This document shows, one piece after another, positions 7,613 through 15,867 of a stretch of 40,318 nt of DNA (position 1 is the first letter of the stretch; each line of letters begins with the position of its first letter). The DNA is taken from positions 1 through 40,318 of the forward strand of contig DFFP01000016.1 of NCBI GenBank assembly GCA_002372275.1, written 5' to 3'. The notes under the pieces were generated by a model. That model worked only from the letters and a program-made list of their open reading frames with translations. It was not told the DNA's origin and searched no databases. This DNA is from Alphaproteobacteria bacterium UBA3773 (GTDB lineage: Bacteria; Pseudomonadota; Alphaproteobacteria; RF32; CAG-239). The translations under genes and the position numbers were made by a program.

Positions 7613-8536
7613 CTATAAATCACAATGCGGGCAGGTGCTTTTGTTTTCAATTTGAATATTGCAATGACAAATATTAAACTTTTTCTTGAGCATATCACTG
7701 ATTTGAGGCACTAAATCAAGATTATCGGCTTTGATGTGGCATTCAAGCGAAACCTCGTGTTCACTGATGGACCAAACGTGTATATGATGAACGTCCGCCA
7801 CGCCTTTTATTTTTTGAATGGAAGCTTCAATTTTGTTTAAGTCTATGTTTTCAGGGGCGGCATTCATTAAAATATTGACAATCGGGGCAAATGAAATCAC
7901 AGACTGAAAAACCATATAAAAAGCAATAATTAAGGCAATCAGCCCGTCAACAAAATGAATGTCAAAAAGCATCACACAAACCCCCGAAACAATCACGCCG
8001 AGCGATCCGAATGCGTCAAAAAGATTATGTAAAAAAACCATTTTCATATTGGCGCTTGTTTTGGCATCATGATGTGAAATTTTGGCAGTCAACGCATCAA
8101 TTAAAAGCGCAAAAACCGAAATCCAAATGATGAGTGCGCCGTCTATTTTTTGTGGGAAAATAAGGTGCTCAATTCCTTCAGCAAAAAGATATAGACCTGA
8201 AATAAAAAGCAAAATCAGATTCACAAATCCGCCGATGACCTCGGCACGCTTAAAACCGTATGTGTATTTTTGGGAGGCTTTTTTTTGCCCGATTTTGAAA
8301 GCAATCACGGCAATTAAAATGGAAAAGGCATCTGAGGTGTTGTGAAGGGCATCACCGATTAAGGCTACGGAACCTGCCAAAATTCCACCGACAATTTCAG
8401 CGACCGATAACAGCATATTGATGATAAAAGCAATCATCAGATAAAAAACGGATTTTTCGCTCACCTCAAAATGGTGGTGATGATGTGCGTGGTGATGGTG
8501 TTCCTCGAGATGGTGTTCGTGTTCGTGATGTTTCAT
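7613..8536 (-). CDS. Cation diffusion facilitator metal exporter
   Basis: This is a 307-aa inner-membrane transporter of the CDF family (CzcD/ZitB type), which exports Zn2+, Co2+ or Cd2+ in exchange for protons. The first 24 residues are extremely His-rich (H-H-H-H-A-H-H-H-H-H), a likely metal sensor or buffer. Six membrane segments follow, with the metal-site motif G-D-A-L-H-N-T-S-D in TM2 and H-N-L-F-D-A-F-G-S in TM5, then a cytoplasmic ferredoxin-like domain (V-A-D-V-H-H-I-H-V-W-S-I) and a C-terminal C-P-H-C that could bind a further metal ion. AGGA precedes the ATG. It is the first gene of an operon with the MBL hydrolase. Confidence 0.94.
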   Translation of the reverse strand: MKHHEHEHHLEEHHHHAHHHHHFEVSEKSVFYLMIAFIINMLLSVAEIVGGILAGSVALIGDALHNTSDAFSILIAVIAFKIGQKKASQKYTYGFKRAEVIGGFVNLILLFISGLYLFAEGIEHLIFPQKIDGALIIWISVFALLIDALTAKISHHDAKTSANMKMVFLHNLFDAFGSLGVIVSGVCVMLFDIHFVDGLIALIIAFYMVFQSVISFAPIVNILMNAAPENIDLNKIEASIQKIKGVADVHHIHVWSISEHEVSLECHIKADNLDLVPQISDMLKKKFNICHCNIQIENKSTCPHCDL

Positions 8537-8602
8537 GTTTTAAATCCTATAGTTTTTACATTTATAAAAGCCGATTATCGGCAAATGTCAAGTAAAAGCC
8601 AC

Positions 8603-8629
8603 AAAAAAACCGAATCTTTCGATTCGGTT
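8603..8629 (-). terminator. Intrinsic terminator after the lipoprotein gene
   Basis: A 9-bp perfect stem AACCGAATC/GATTCGGTT with a 4-nt loop is followed by a T tract when read on the minus strand, 22 bp after the lipoprotein stop. Confidence 0.9.
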
Positions 8630-8650
8630 TGAAACTTTGTTATGTCAAAA

Positions 8651-9028
8651 TTATTGGTTAATAACAACCGGAGCCGGTGCAGCAGCAGGAGCCGATGCCG
8701 GAACAACCTGTTTTTGTGCGCAAAGTTCGCCTTCTTTGCAAGAATAAGGTTTTTTGACATATGTTGTGTTTGAATATGTTTTCGGTTCATAAACTGTTGT
8801 GTATGTCACATTTTTATAAACAACTTCAACAGGTTCTGAAACGGTGTAACTCTTTGAGCATGCATTGCAAGCATGGGCAGGAGCTGCGGCAGGCTGAGCT
8901 GCGCGAACACCGCAAGAATGAGCCGGTCTTGGAGCCGGAGCCGGAGCTGCAACTTGAGGAGCCGGTTCGTGTGAAGCACATGCTGCCAATGCAAAGGCGG
9001 CAACAGACATTAAAATAGCGTTTTTCAT
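8651..9028 (-). CDS. Small Ala/Pro-rich lipoprotein with six or more cysteines
   Basis: The protein is 125 aa with a lipoprotein signal peptide ending in the lipobox L-A-A-C (Cys17). The mature part begins with a Pro/Ala-rich spacer, then a Cys-containing core (H-S-C-G-V, H-A-C-N-A-C, Y-S-C-K-E-G-E-L-C) with the tandem pattern Y-K-N-V-T-Y-T-T-V-Y-E-P, and ends in another Ala/Pro-rich stretch. It should be anchored to the outer membrane and possibly disulfide-linked. The start has a GAAGGGA ribosome site. I recognise no named family. Confidence 0.82.
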   Translation of the reverse strand: MKNAILMSVAAFALAACASHEPAPQVAAPAPAPRPAHSCGVRAAQPAAAPAHACNACSKSYTVSEPVEVVYKNVTYTTVYEPKTYSNTTYVKKPYSCKEGELCAQKQVVPASAPAAAPAPVVINQ

Positions 9029-9313
9029 GTTTTTCCCTTCTCTAAATAGTTAAATCAAAAAACATTGGTTTAACAGATGACCCAAATGACAGATAAGATT
9101 TGAAGTCATAATTTCAAAGCCTATCCATTGGTTGAGGTTACGTTACAAAAAAAAAATACAGGAGTCAATATAAAAAAGTTAACTTTTTGTTAATTTTTCG
9201 TTTCAAAAAAAAAGAAAAGGAACATAAAATTCTGTGAAAAAAAACATGGAAATCTTCAGATTTTCTTATTTTTATGCTATATGTTTGAATGAAAAAGAAA
9301 AAGGAAACAGAAC

Positions 9314-10150
9314 ATGGAAAATATCAAAACTTTTATTTTAATGGCTTGTTTAGTGCTTTTATTTATGTGGTTCGGGGCGCTTATCGGCGGTGTGGGCGGA
9401 ATGCGCATTGCATTAATTGTGGCTCTTTTAATGAACTTTACCGCTTATTTTTTCAGCGACAAAATGGTTTTAAGCCACTATCATGCCAAAGAAGTCACAT
9501 CGGGTGCAGATTCAAAGCTTTATGCCATTGTTCAAAGGCTTTCGGACAAAGCTTCTCTTCCGATGCCGAAAGTTTATATCATTGATGAAGATGCGCCAAA
9601 CGCTTTTGCCACAGGTCGAAATCATGAGCATGCGGCTGTGGCGGCAACAAGCGGGCTTTTAAATCTGTTAGATGACAACGAAATTGAGGGTGTACTGGCC
9701 CACGAAATGAGCCATATCAAACATTATGACATTTTAACAAGTTCTATTGTGGCTGTTTTTGCGGGAGCTATTGCGATGCTTTCCAATACGGCGCGTTACC
9801 AAAATATGAACAGCTCACGCGCTCGTCAGGGTTTCCCGCTGTTGGCGGTCATTTTAATGCCACTTGCCGCCGCTGTTATTCGTTTTTCGATTTCAAGAAC
9901 AAGAGAATACGCCGCCGACGCAGGCTCGGCTAAGTTAACAGGTCGTCCGGAGTGGCTGATTTCGGCGCTTTCAAAGCTTGAGGGATATTCTAAAAGATAT
10001 GTGATGAAAAATGCCACCAACGAAACGGCGCATTTGTTTATTGTTCATCCGCTGGCTGCATTTTCGGGCGGTTTGAATGCGCTTTTTTCAACGCACCCTT
10101 CAACCCAAAAAAGAATTGAGCGCTTAAAAGCTTTCAAAAATCAATTTTAG
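9314..10150 (+). CDS. htpX: Membrane zinc protease HtpX
   Basis: HtpX is an inner-membrane M48 metalloprotease that degrades misfolded membrane proteins. The 278-aa protein has two N-terminal membrane helices (residues 5-25 and 30-47), the zinc motif H-E-M-S-H (His130, Glu131, His134), two further hydrophobic segments, and S-R-T-R-E-Y-A-A-D whose Glu is the third zinc ligand. The C-terminal H-P-S-T-Q-K-R-I is also characteristic. A clear AAGGA lies 8 nt before the ATG; an in-frame-shifted ORF starting at 9289 is a shadow. The 285 bp upstream hold only AT-rich sequence and promoters, including the palindrome AAAAAGTTAACTTTTT near 9172. Confidence 0.96.
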   Translation: MENIKTFILMACLVLLFMWFGALIGGVGGMRIALIVALLMNFTAYFFSDKMVLSHYHAKEVTSGADSKLYAIVQRLSDKASLPMPKVYIIDEDAPNAFATGRNHEHAAVAATSGLLNLLDDNEIEGVLAHEMSHIKHYDILTSSIVAVFAGAIAMLSNTARYQNMNSSRARQGFPLLAVILMPLAAAVIRFSISRTREYAADAGSAKLTGRPEWLISALSKLEGYSKRYVMKNATNETAHLFIVHPLAAFSGGLNALFSTHPSTQKRIERLKAFKNQF

Positions 10151-10641
10151 AACGTGTTGTGTTTTAAAAAATAGCGCGCTGAAATCGGGATAAACGGCAT
10201 TTGAAAATCAAGCGTCATCTCATTTTCAAGAGATGTGGTGTATTCGTTGATATGAACAAAACCGATAAACCCGACGATATGATAGACGTCGCCGTTTTTA
10301 TAGACTCTTAAATTAAAGTTTTCCACACCGACATGTCCGGTGGCGAACTCGATGTTTTGCACTTCATAAGCCTCAATGTTAATTTGTTTTTGCCCGAAAT
10401 AACCTTGTAGACGGATGGTGTTTTGAATTTGCGTTAATTTTAAACCCACGCCGTTAGGCCCGATAAATCCGCTGATATATCTGTTTTGAGGCGGACCGTT
10501 TAATATAATATGAACAGGCTCATTTTGATAATTGATGCCATGGCATGTTTTGTAAAAATCATTGCCAAAGCAAACCACACGTGCTTGCAGAGGATATATT
10601 TGCAAACAAAATAAAACAAGAAAAACAGAAAATTTTTTCAT
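10147..10641 (-). CDS. Secreted beta-rich protein of unknown function
   Basis: The protein is 164 aa with an N-terminal signal peptide (M-K-K-F-S-V-F-L ... L-Q-A-R) and two Cys residues early in the mature part (V-V-C-F ... K-T-C-H) that could form one disulfide. The rest has short alternating strands with repeated G-F-I-G / G-Y-F-G / V-G-F-I-G motifs, suggesting a small beta-sheet protein. Its last four bases overlap the htpX stop on the opposite strand. No clear Shine-Dalgarno is seen. I do not recognise a family, and nothing nearby points to a role. Confidence 0.72.
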   Translation of the reverse strand: MKKFSVFLVLFCLQIYPLQARVVCFGNDFYKTCHGINYQNEPVHIILNGPPQNRYISGFIGPNGVGLKLTQIQNTIRLQGYFGQKQINIEAYEVQNIEFATGHVGVENFNLRVYKNGDVYHIVGFIGFVHINEYTTSLENEMTLDFQMPFIPISARYFLKHNTF

Positions 10642-10691
10642 TGTTTGAAATATAATCCGTTTTTCTTAAGAAAAAAGCGTTTGCCTCAATT

Positions 10692-11360
10692 TTAAGAAAT
10701 TTTTTCAAGCACTTTGTAAAAGAGTTTAATGGCGTTTTGAGAGGCATTTTTCCAAAATGTGTCATATTCATCAGCGCGGTGCTTGCCTGGGGTATCGCTG
10801 ATTTGACGCAAAACAAAACAAGGCACATGATTTAAAAAACAGGTTTGCGCGATGGCAGCTGATTCCATATCAACAGCAAAAGCTGCCGGAAAATGCTTTT
10901 TGATTTCATCTGTTTCCTCTTTGGTGCAGATGAACTTGTCACCTGTACAAAGCAATCCTTTTTTAAATTCCGGAAATTGTTTCAGAAGTGCCGGGGCGCT
11001 TTGAAAATAAGCCGGCAGTCCCTGAACCTGACCGTAAAGACTTGGCTCTAAACACCAAACATCGTGATAAACCATGTTTTCGCCCATCACAATATCCCCG
11101 ATTTGAAGAGAAGAACTTAAACCGCCTGACACTCCGATATTTAAAATAAGATCAGGGTGAAAATTAAAAATAAGACTATACGTTGCAAGGGCGGCATTCA
11201 CTTTGCATGTGCCTGAAACAAGCGCAATCACTTCTTTAGAATTGATTGTGCCGATATAAAAAGTGAGATGGCCGATTTGTTGTTTTTGAAGATTTCGTGT
11301 AACGGATGCAAAAAGCTCAAGCTCTTTTTCCATTGCAAAAATAATGCCGATTTTAGTCAT
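10692..11360 (-). CDS. mtnN: 5'-methylthioadenosine/S-adenosylhomocysteine nucleosidase
   Basis: The enzyme hydrolyses MTA and SAH to adenine and a thio-ribose, clearing inhibitors of methylation and feeding methionine salvage. The 222-aa protein starts at the ATG ending at 11360, which is preceded by GAGG and begins T-K-I-G-I-I-F-A-M-E-K-E-L with the conserved catalytic Glu; the ORF extends 19 codons upstream without a ribosome site. Other family motifs are N-I-G-V-S-G-G-L, G-D-K-F-I-C, D-M-E-S-A-A-I-A-Q, and the catalytic Asp in Q-I-S-D-T-P-G. A leaderless neighbour lies downstream in the same direction, but no operon is evident. Confidence 0.94.
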   Translation of the reverse strand: MTKIGIIFAMEKELELFASVTRNLQKQQIGHLTFYIGTINSKEVIALVSGTCKVNAALATYSLIFNFHPDLILNIGVSGGLSSSLQIGDIVMGENMVYHDVWCLEPSLYGQVQGLPAYFQSAPALLKQFPEFKKGLLCTGDKFICTKEETDEIKKHFPAAFAVDMESAAIAQTCFLNHVPCFVLRQISDTPGKHRADEYDTFWKNASQNAIKLFYKVLEKIS

Positions 11361-11429
11361 TGTATTCCTCATTTTTTTATTTGAGGTTTTAAACGTTTTT
11401 ATTTTCAGACGCAACAAAAATCTTTTTTA

Positions 11430-12242
11430 TCAGCGATAGATGATGGAAAATTTGTTTTTATTATTTTGCACCGCAGCTGTGGCCTCTAAGGGGGTATATA
11501 TTCTTCGCCTATATATTACATTGCCGTTTTCAACAGCTTCAATCAAATTTCCTCCCGCATCATATTTATAACTTCCGATTTGATTGCCGTCAAAATCATA
11601 TCTTCCGCTAATATTACCATTTGTGTCATATTTTAAACAACCTGATGAGGAGCATTGTCCAACTAAATGTCCTTCCTCATCGCGAATTTCATTCGTTACA
11701 GGTACACCTTGCCATAAAGAACTGGCATTTGATAATATTTGCAAACAGTTTTGTGTTTCTCCTTTACAAAAAACGGAAGATGCACTGGCAAAATGCCCCA
11801 CCATAGTGGTCAACTGAGAATTTTCACTCAAAATTAATTTCCATGAGCGTACTTCTAAATCAATTCCATCATCGCCGATTGTTTTTATAGAATCAGCTAA
11901 AGTTATGCTTTTAATGTTTGTCAATCCCCATAAAGCATTACTGCCGATAGATGTGATTCCTTCCTTAAATTCAACCGAAGAAACCTGTTGTATTAAATTT
12001 GCGTTAGAGCTGGCCCATGTACTGTTTCTTCCACCTCCTCCCCACATAGACCCTGTTCCTGAAATGATTAATTTTCCACCATCATAAAGGGTTGCTTTGC
12101 AGTCATTACCACAAACCCAACATTGCAAACCATTTGTATCGTCACATGTCGTTTCATTATATGAAACAGCCCATGTTTCTTGAGAAACTGTACTTATCAG
12201 CGCAAAAAAAATAAATTTTTTAAAAAGTTTGGTGATATTCAT
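11430..12242 (-). CDS. Leucine-rich-repeat (BspA-like) surface protein with YD-type tail
   Basis: The start ending at 12242 has GGAAG about 8 nt upstream; the open frame runs 15 codons further up, into the terminator of the leader RNA, and those codons are unlikely to be used. The 270-aa product has a signal peptide (... E-T-W-A-V), a Cys cluster (C-W-V-C-G-N-D-C), one or two BspA-type leucine-rich repeats (V-S-S-V-E-F-K-E-G-I-T-S-I-G and I-K-S-I-T-L-A-D-S-I-K-T-I-G), then a C-terminal run of short repeats around Y-D-x-x-G-N (L-K-Y-D-T-N-G-N, R-Y-D-F-D-G-N, Y-K-Y-D-A-G-G-N) like those of RHS/YD proteins. It probably acts at the cell surface in binding; the ligand is unknown. Confidence 0.8.
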   Translation of the reverse strand: MNITKLFKKFIFFALISTVSQETWAVSYNETTCDDTNGLQCWVCGNDCKATLYDGGKLIISGTGSMWGGGGRNSTWASSNANLIQQVSSVEFKEGITSIGSNALWGLTNIKSITLADSIKTIGDDGIDLEVRSWKLILSENSQLTTMVGHFASASSVFCKGETQNCLQILSNASSLWQGVPVTNEIRDEEGHLVGQCSSSGCLKYDTNGNISGRYDFDGNQIGSYKYDAGGNLIEAVENGNVIYRRRIYTPLEATAAVQNNKNKFSIIYR

Positions 12243-12274
12243 TTTATGCTTCCTTTCTTGAATTGTCCGTTCAA

Positions 12275-12469
12275 ATAAAAAAGTCACCTTTTAATAAGAT
12301 GACTGGAAGCTGAAAACTACTGGAAATAATGTAGTGTGTTGTATTAAATAAATCGTTTTATCCTATTCCAACACCTTCCAGCCTTCACTGGAAGTTAATA
12401 TTTTGACGCTATACACAAGCGTATTTCCAAGAGGTTTTCAGACCTCGAACAGGTGTTTTTCCTGTCTGC
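12275..12469 (-). ncRNA. Structured leader RNA ending in an intrinsic terminator
   Basis: From a strong promoter, about 195 nt of non-coding RNA run toward the LRR gene. Hairpins visible on the minus strand are ACAGG/CCTGT, GAGGT/ACCTC, ACGCT/AGCGT, CTTCCAG/CTGGAAG and GTGTTG/CAACAC (27-nt loop). The last is a terminator, GTCATCTT/AAGGTGAC (12296-12303 with 12283-12290), followed by a T-rich tail, placed 33 bp before the LRR start codon. This is the layout of an attenuator or riboswitch, or of a free-standing small RNA. The sequence matches no riboswitch class I recognise, and its ends do not pair as in 6S RNA. Confidence 0.65.
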
Positions 12470-12474
12470 CTTTT

Positions 12475-12503
12475 ATATTAGCAAACAAAACAGATTTTGA
12501 CAA
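12475..12503 (-). promoter_or_regulatory. Sigma-70-type promoter of the leader RNA
   Basis: TTGTCA (minus strand, 12503-12498), a 17-bp spacer and TAATAT (12480-12475) form a near-consensus promoter. Transcription would start near 12468. Confidence 0.82.
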
Positions 12504-12603
12504 GCAAAAAATCTTTTAAGAGATGAAAAACACGTTGACTTTTTTTAGGCGATGGATTAGCTTACAAAACAACAGGATTTTTTTTAATAAAGGAATTTTT
12601 TTC

Positions 12604-13182
12604 ATGGAAAAAATTAAAAATGTCAAAGAGTTTGTTGAGAAAATTGATTCAACCAAAAAGCTCAATCCGAAAGATTTGTCTTCAGACCAAGATTTAACGA
12701 TTGCCATTATGAACCTGATTTCAATTGAAGAACATTTAGTGTTTTCGGGCGCCAAAACAGGTAAAAACTCATTTTTTGATTTGATTAAAGATATCCGCGA
12801 ACTTCGCAAAACTTTGATGCAAAAAATTATTCCGGCTTATGAAGGCGAAGTTTGGTGCATTTCAAAACACTTGCTCGCTTCTTCCATGCGTTTGATGGAA
12901 GTCGGAACCAAACAACAAAGCCTTAAACACGACAAAGAGGCCTATAAACTTTTTAATCAGGCCTATGATTTATATTGCATGTTTTGGGGTCTGAATATGA
13001 ACATGCTTGATGTCAAAGACCTCAAATGGGTGGAAGACACACATGAAGATATTGCCAAGCTTTCCGAAAAACTTGAAAAGGCCGAACCGTTGTTGGAAAA
13101 ATCCTCTAAAGAAGAACCATCCGGCTTTTTTGCCAAAACAAAGGCCTTTGTGCGCAAAGCCGTAGATTGTTGCATCGAATAA
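12604..13182 (+). CDS. Conserved helical protein of unknown function
   Basis: The ATG at 12604 is preceded by AAAGGA nine bases upstream; the open frame extends 27 codons further up but without a ribosome site. The 192-aa product has no signal peptide and is predicted to be nearly all helical, with the segments I-S-I-E-E-H-L-V-F-S-G-A-K-T-G-K, D-I-R-E-L-R-K-T-L-M-Q-K and W-C-I-S-K-H-L-L-A-S-S-M-R-L. I cannot place it in a named family. It ends 15 bp before the glutaredoxin-like gene, so the two are probably co-transcribed, which may link it to redox or envelope functions. That link is inference only. Confidence 0.8.
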   Translation: MEKIKNVKEFVEKIDSTKKLNPKDLSSDQDLTIAIMNLISIEEHLVFSGAKTGKNSFFDLIKDIRELRKTLMQKIIPAYEGEVWCISKHLLASSMRLMEVGTKQQSLKHDKEAYKLFNQAYDLYCMFWGLNMNMLDVKDLKWVEDTHEDIAKLSEKLEKAEPLLEKSSKEEPSGFFAKTKAFVRKAVDCCIE

Positions 13183-13197
13183 ACAAAGGAACTTGAT

Positions 13198-13551
13198 ATG
13201 AAAAACGCGGTTTTAAGCTTTATATTAGGGCTCTTTTTGTGTCTTGGAACATTCCCGCTTCAGGCGTCATGGTTTAGCTCTGACGAAAAAATAACGATGT
13301 ATAGTCAGCGTTTTTGCCCGCACTGCCAACAGGCTTTACAATATATTCAAAAAAATCACCCGAAGCTTAAAATTGAAATTGTTGAACTCAACAATAAAGA
13401 AGCTATAGAAAGGCTTTATGCCTGCGCCGATAAGTTTAAAATTGCGCGAAATCGTGTCGGTACGCCCCTGATTTGTTTTGAAAAAGACTATGTCATGGGC
13501 TGGTCATCTGAAAATGCCAAAAAATTTGAAAAACTTATCCCCTCAAAATAA
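13198..13551 (+). CDS. Exported glutaredoxin-like protein
   Basis: The protein is 117 aa with a signal peptide (L-S-F-I-L-G-L-F ... L-Q-A-S-W) followed by a glutaredoxin/thioredoxin fold. The redox motif C-P-H-C lies near residue 39 in Y-S-Q-R-F-C-P-H-C-Q-Q-A, and the cis-Pro loop is V-G-T-P-L-I-C. Most glutaredoxins are cytoplasmic, so export suggests a periplasmic thiol-disulfide role such as reduction or isomerisation. AAGGA lies 7 nt before the ATG. Cys-rich exported proteins nearby (8651, 20636) are plausible but unproven clients. Confidence 0.88.
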   Translation: MKNAVLSFILGLFLCLGTFPLQASWFSSDEKITMYSQRFCPHCQQALQYIQKNHPKLKIEIVELNNKEAIERLYACADKFKIARNRVGTPLICFEKDYVMGWSSENAKKFEKLIPSK

Positions 13552-13582
13552 AAAAAAGACCTCCTAAAAGGAGGTTTTTTAT
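13552..13582. terminator. Bidirectional terminator
   Basis: A 7-bp stem ACCTCCT/AGGAGGT (13559-13565 with 13569-13575) with an A tract on the left and T tract on the right serves both the glutaredoxin-like gene and the convergent 34-aa gene. Confidence 0.88.
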
Positions 13583-13593
13583 GCTCTGGTAAA

Positions 13594-13698
13594 TTATTTT
13601 GAACATCCTTTACCGGCTGAAGATTTTGTTTCTTCCGATTGAGAAGATTCTTGAGAAGATCCGGATTTTTTTTGAGATGATGGACAATTACAAGTCAT
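13594..13698 (-). CDS. 34-aa Ser/Lys-rich peptide with terminal cysteines
   Basis: A short reading frame encodes M-T-C-N-C-P-S-S-Q-K-K, then a Ser/Glu/Lys-rich middle, and ends G-K-G-C-S-K. The AGGAG ribosome site 8 nt before the ATG and the shared bidirectional terminator immediately downstream argue that it is a real gene. The C-x-C near the N-terminus and the single Cys near the C-terminus could bind a metal or be modified. There is no signal peptide. It resembles small, abundant unknown proteins found next to redox genes; I know of no family. Confidence 0.65.
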   Translation of the reverse strand: MTCNCPSSQKKSGSSQESSQSEETKSSAGKGCSK

Positions 13699-13823
13699 AT
13701 TTTTTTCTCCTAAAATAAAATGATTAAACAACGTTTCAACGCAAGATATATTTTAATTTCAAATACAAACAAGCTAATCGTTAGTTCATAAAAAAAGTTT
13801 TTTTTAAAAAAATTTACCTGACA

Positions 13824-13852
13824 CTTGCATGGCAAAAAAATGCTTCCTATAT
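13824..13852 (+). promoter_or_regulatory. Heat-shock (RpoH) promoter of dnaK
   Basis: CTTG (13824-13827), an 18-bp spacer and CCTATAT (13846-13852) match the alphaproteobacterial sigma-32 consensus. It lies 44 bp before the dnaK ATG. Confidence 0.8.
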
Positions 13853-13895
13853 AACCTGTTAGAAAAAGATTTAACAATAAAGGATTGAAAAAACT

Positions 13896-15809
13896 ATGAG
13901 TAACAAAGTAATTGGTATCGACCTCGGAACAACGAATTCCTGCTTTGCCGTGATGGAAGGCAGTGAGGCCAAAGTTTTAGAAAACTCCGAAGGTGCCAGA
14001 ACGACCCCTTCGATGGTTGCGTTTACGGACAATGAGCGTTTGGTCGGCGCCGCTGCCAAACGTCAGGCTGTCACAAATGCCGAAAACACATTGTTTGCCA
14101 TCAAACGTTTAATCGGTCGCAGATTTGATTCGGCCGAAGTTCAAAAAGATAAAGCAACAGCTCCTTTTAAAATTGTTTCAGGCGATAACGGTGACGCTTG
14201 GGTCGAAGTCAAGGGCCAAAAATATGCACCTTCGCAAATTTCGGCCATCGTTTTGCAAAAAATTAAAGAATACGCCGAAAGTTATTTAGGCGAGCCGATT
14301 GAAAAAGCCGTGATTACCGTGCCGGCCTATTTTAACGATTCACAACGTCAGGCCACGAAAGATGCCGGTAAAATTGCAGGTTTGGATGTTTTGCGTATCA
14401 TCAATGAACCGACAGCGGCCGCCCTTGCTTACGGTATGGATAAAAAAGCTTCGGGCACAATCGCTGTTTATGACCTTGGCGGCGGAACGTTTGATATTTC
14501 GATTTTGGAAATCGGTGATGGTGTTTTTGAAGTCAAATCCACCAACGGTGATACGTTCTTGGGCGGTGAAGACTTTGACCAACGTATTGTAAATTATTTG
14601 GCTGACGAATTCAAAAAAGAATCAGGCATTGATTTGAAATCCGATAAACTTGCTTTGCAACGTTTGAAAGAAGCGGCCGAAAAAGCAAAAATCGAACTTT
14701 CATCGGCCACACAAACAGATGTGAACCTGCCGTTTATCACAGCTGATGCCACAGGTCCGAAACACCTCAACATTAAGCTCACACGTGCCAAACTGGAATC
14801 ACTTGTTGATGACTTAATTGACAGAACGGTCGCTCCTTGCCAAAAGGCCTTAAAAGATGCAGGCTTGTCGGCAGGCGAAATTTCAGAAGTTATTTTGGTC
14901 GGCGGTATGACACGTATGCCTAAAGTTCAAGAAAAGGTTAAAGAAATTTTCGGCAAAGAGCCGCATAAAGGCGTCAATCCGGATGAAGTTGTGGCCGTCG
15001 GTGCCGCTATTCAGGGCGGTGTGTTAATGGGCGATGTGAAAGATGTTTTGCTTCTTGACGTAACGCCGCTTTCTTTGGGTATTGAAACATTGGGCGGTGT
15101 GTTCACACGCTTGATTGATCGTAACACAACGATTCCGACACGTAAATCACAGGTCTTTTCAACAGCTGAAGACGGACAAACAGCCGTGACAATTCGCGTT
15201 TTCCAAGGTGAGCGTGAAATTGCCGCCAACAACAAACTTTTGGGTCAATTTGATTTGGTCGGTATTCCGCCGGCACCGCGCGGTATGCCTCAAATTGAGG
15301 TCACCTTTGATATTGATGCCAACGGTATTGTGAATGTGTCGGCAAAAGATAAGGCAACCAACAAAGAACAGACCATTCGTATTCAAGCCTCCGGCGGACT
15401 TTCTGATGCCGATATTGAAAAAATGGTCAAAGATGCCGAATTAAATGCCGAAGCCGATAAAAAGAAGAAAGAAGAAGTTGAAGCACGAAATCAAGCAGAA
15501 GCTTTGGTTCACTCCACCGAAAAAACCTTAAAAGAAAACGGTGATAAAATCTCAAGTGCTGATAAGTCAGCTATTGAATCAGCCATCGAAGATGTGAAAA
15601 AAGCTTTAGAGGGCACAGATTCGGCACTCATCAAAGAAAAGAGTGATGCTTTGATGCAGGCTTCCTTAAAGCTCGGCGAAGCGATGTATAAGGCACAAGG
15701 TGCAGAGCAGGGGAAAACTTCCGGCAATGCCCAAGGTGCTGATACCGGTTCGGCCGAACAAAAACCCGATGACAAAGTTGTTGATGCTGATTTTGAAGAA
15801 GTCAAATAA
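13896..15809 (+). CDS. dnaK: Molecular chaperone DnaK (Hsp70)
   Basis: The full-length Hsp70 (637 aa) folds and protects proteins in ATP-driven cycles with DnaJ and GrpE in the cytoplasm. The nucleotide-binding domain (about residues 1-385) has G-I-D-L-G-T-T-N-S-C, D-L-G-G-G-T-F-D-I-S and V-G-G-M-T-R-M-P; the substrate domain has D-V-T-P-L-S-L-G-I-E-T; the lid is followed by a Gly/Gln-rich linker and the E-E-V-K tail that binds partners. An RpoH-type promoter precedes it and a strong terminator follows, so dnaJ is not downstream in an operon here, unlike in most proteobacteria; it must lie elsewhere. Confidence 0.98.
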   Translation: MSNKVIGIDLGTTNSCFAVMEGSEAKVLENSEGARTTPSMVAFTDNERLVGAAAKRQAVTNAENTLFAIKRLIGRRFDSAEVQKDKATAPFKIVSGDNGDAWVEVKGQKYAPSQISAIVLQKIKEYAESYLGEPIEKAVITVPAYFNDSQRQATKDAGKIAGLDVLRIINEPTAAALAYGMDKKASGTIAVYDLGGGTFDISILEIGDGVFEVKSTNGDTFLGGEDFDQRIVNYLADEFKKESGIDLKSDKLALQRLKEAAEKAKIELSSATQTDVNLPFITADATGPKHLNIKLTRAKLESLVDDLIDRTVAPCQKALKDAGLSAGEISEVILVGGMTRMPKVQEKVKEIFGKEPHKGVNPDEVVAVGAAIQGGVLMGDVKDVLLLDVTPLSLGIETLGGVFTRLIDRNTTIPTRKSQVFSTAEDGQTAVTIRVFQGEREIAANNKLLGQFDLVGIPPAPRGMPQIEVTFDIDANGIVNVSAKDKATNKEQTIRIQASGGLSDADIEKMVKDAELNAEADKKKKEEVEARNQAEALVHSTEKTLKENGDKISSADKSAIESAIEDVKKALEGTDSALIKEKSDALMQASLKLGEAMYKAQGAEQGKTSGNAQGADTGSAEQKPDDKVVDADFEEVK

Positions 15810-15833
15810 TCAGTCATGAAAACTTATCAAAAA

Positions 15834-15867
15834 AAGAACCTGTCATTTTCAGACAGGTTCTTTTTTT
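15834..15867. terminator. Bidirectional terminator after dnaK
   Basis: An 11-bp perfect stem AAGAACCTGTC/GACAGGTTCTT (15834-15844 with 15852-15862) has T and A tracts outside both arms. It also serves the convergent gene, whose stop is at 15866. Confidence 0.92.

Noticed and set aside
12275..12469. 6S RNA
   Set aside because: The two ends of the RNA cannot pair into the long closing helix, and the sequence is a series of local hairpins ending in a terminator before a gene.
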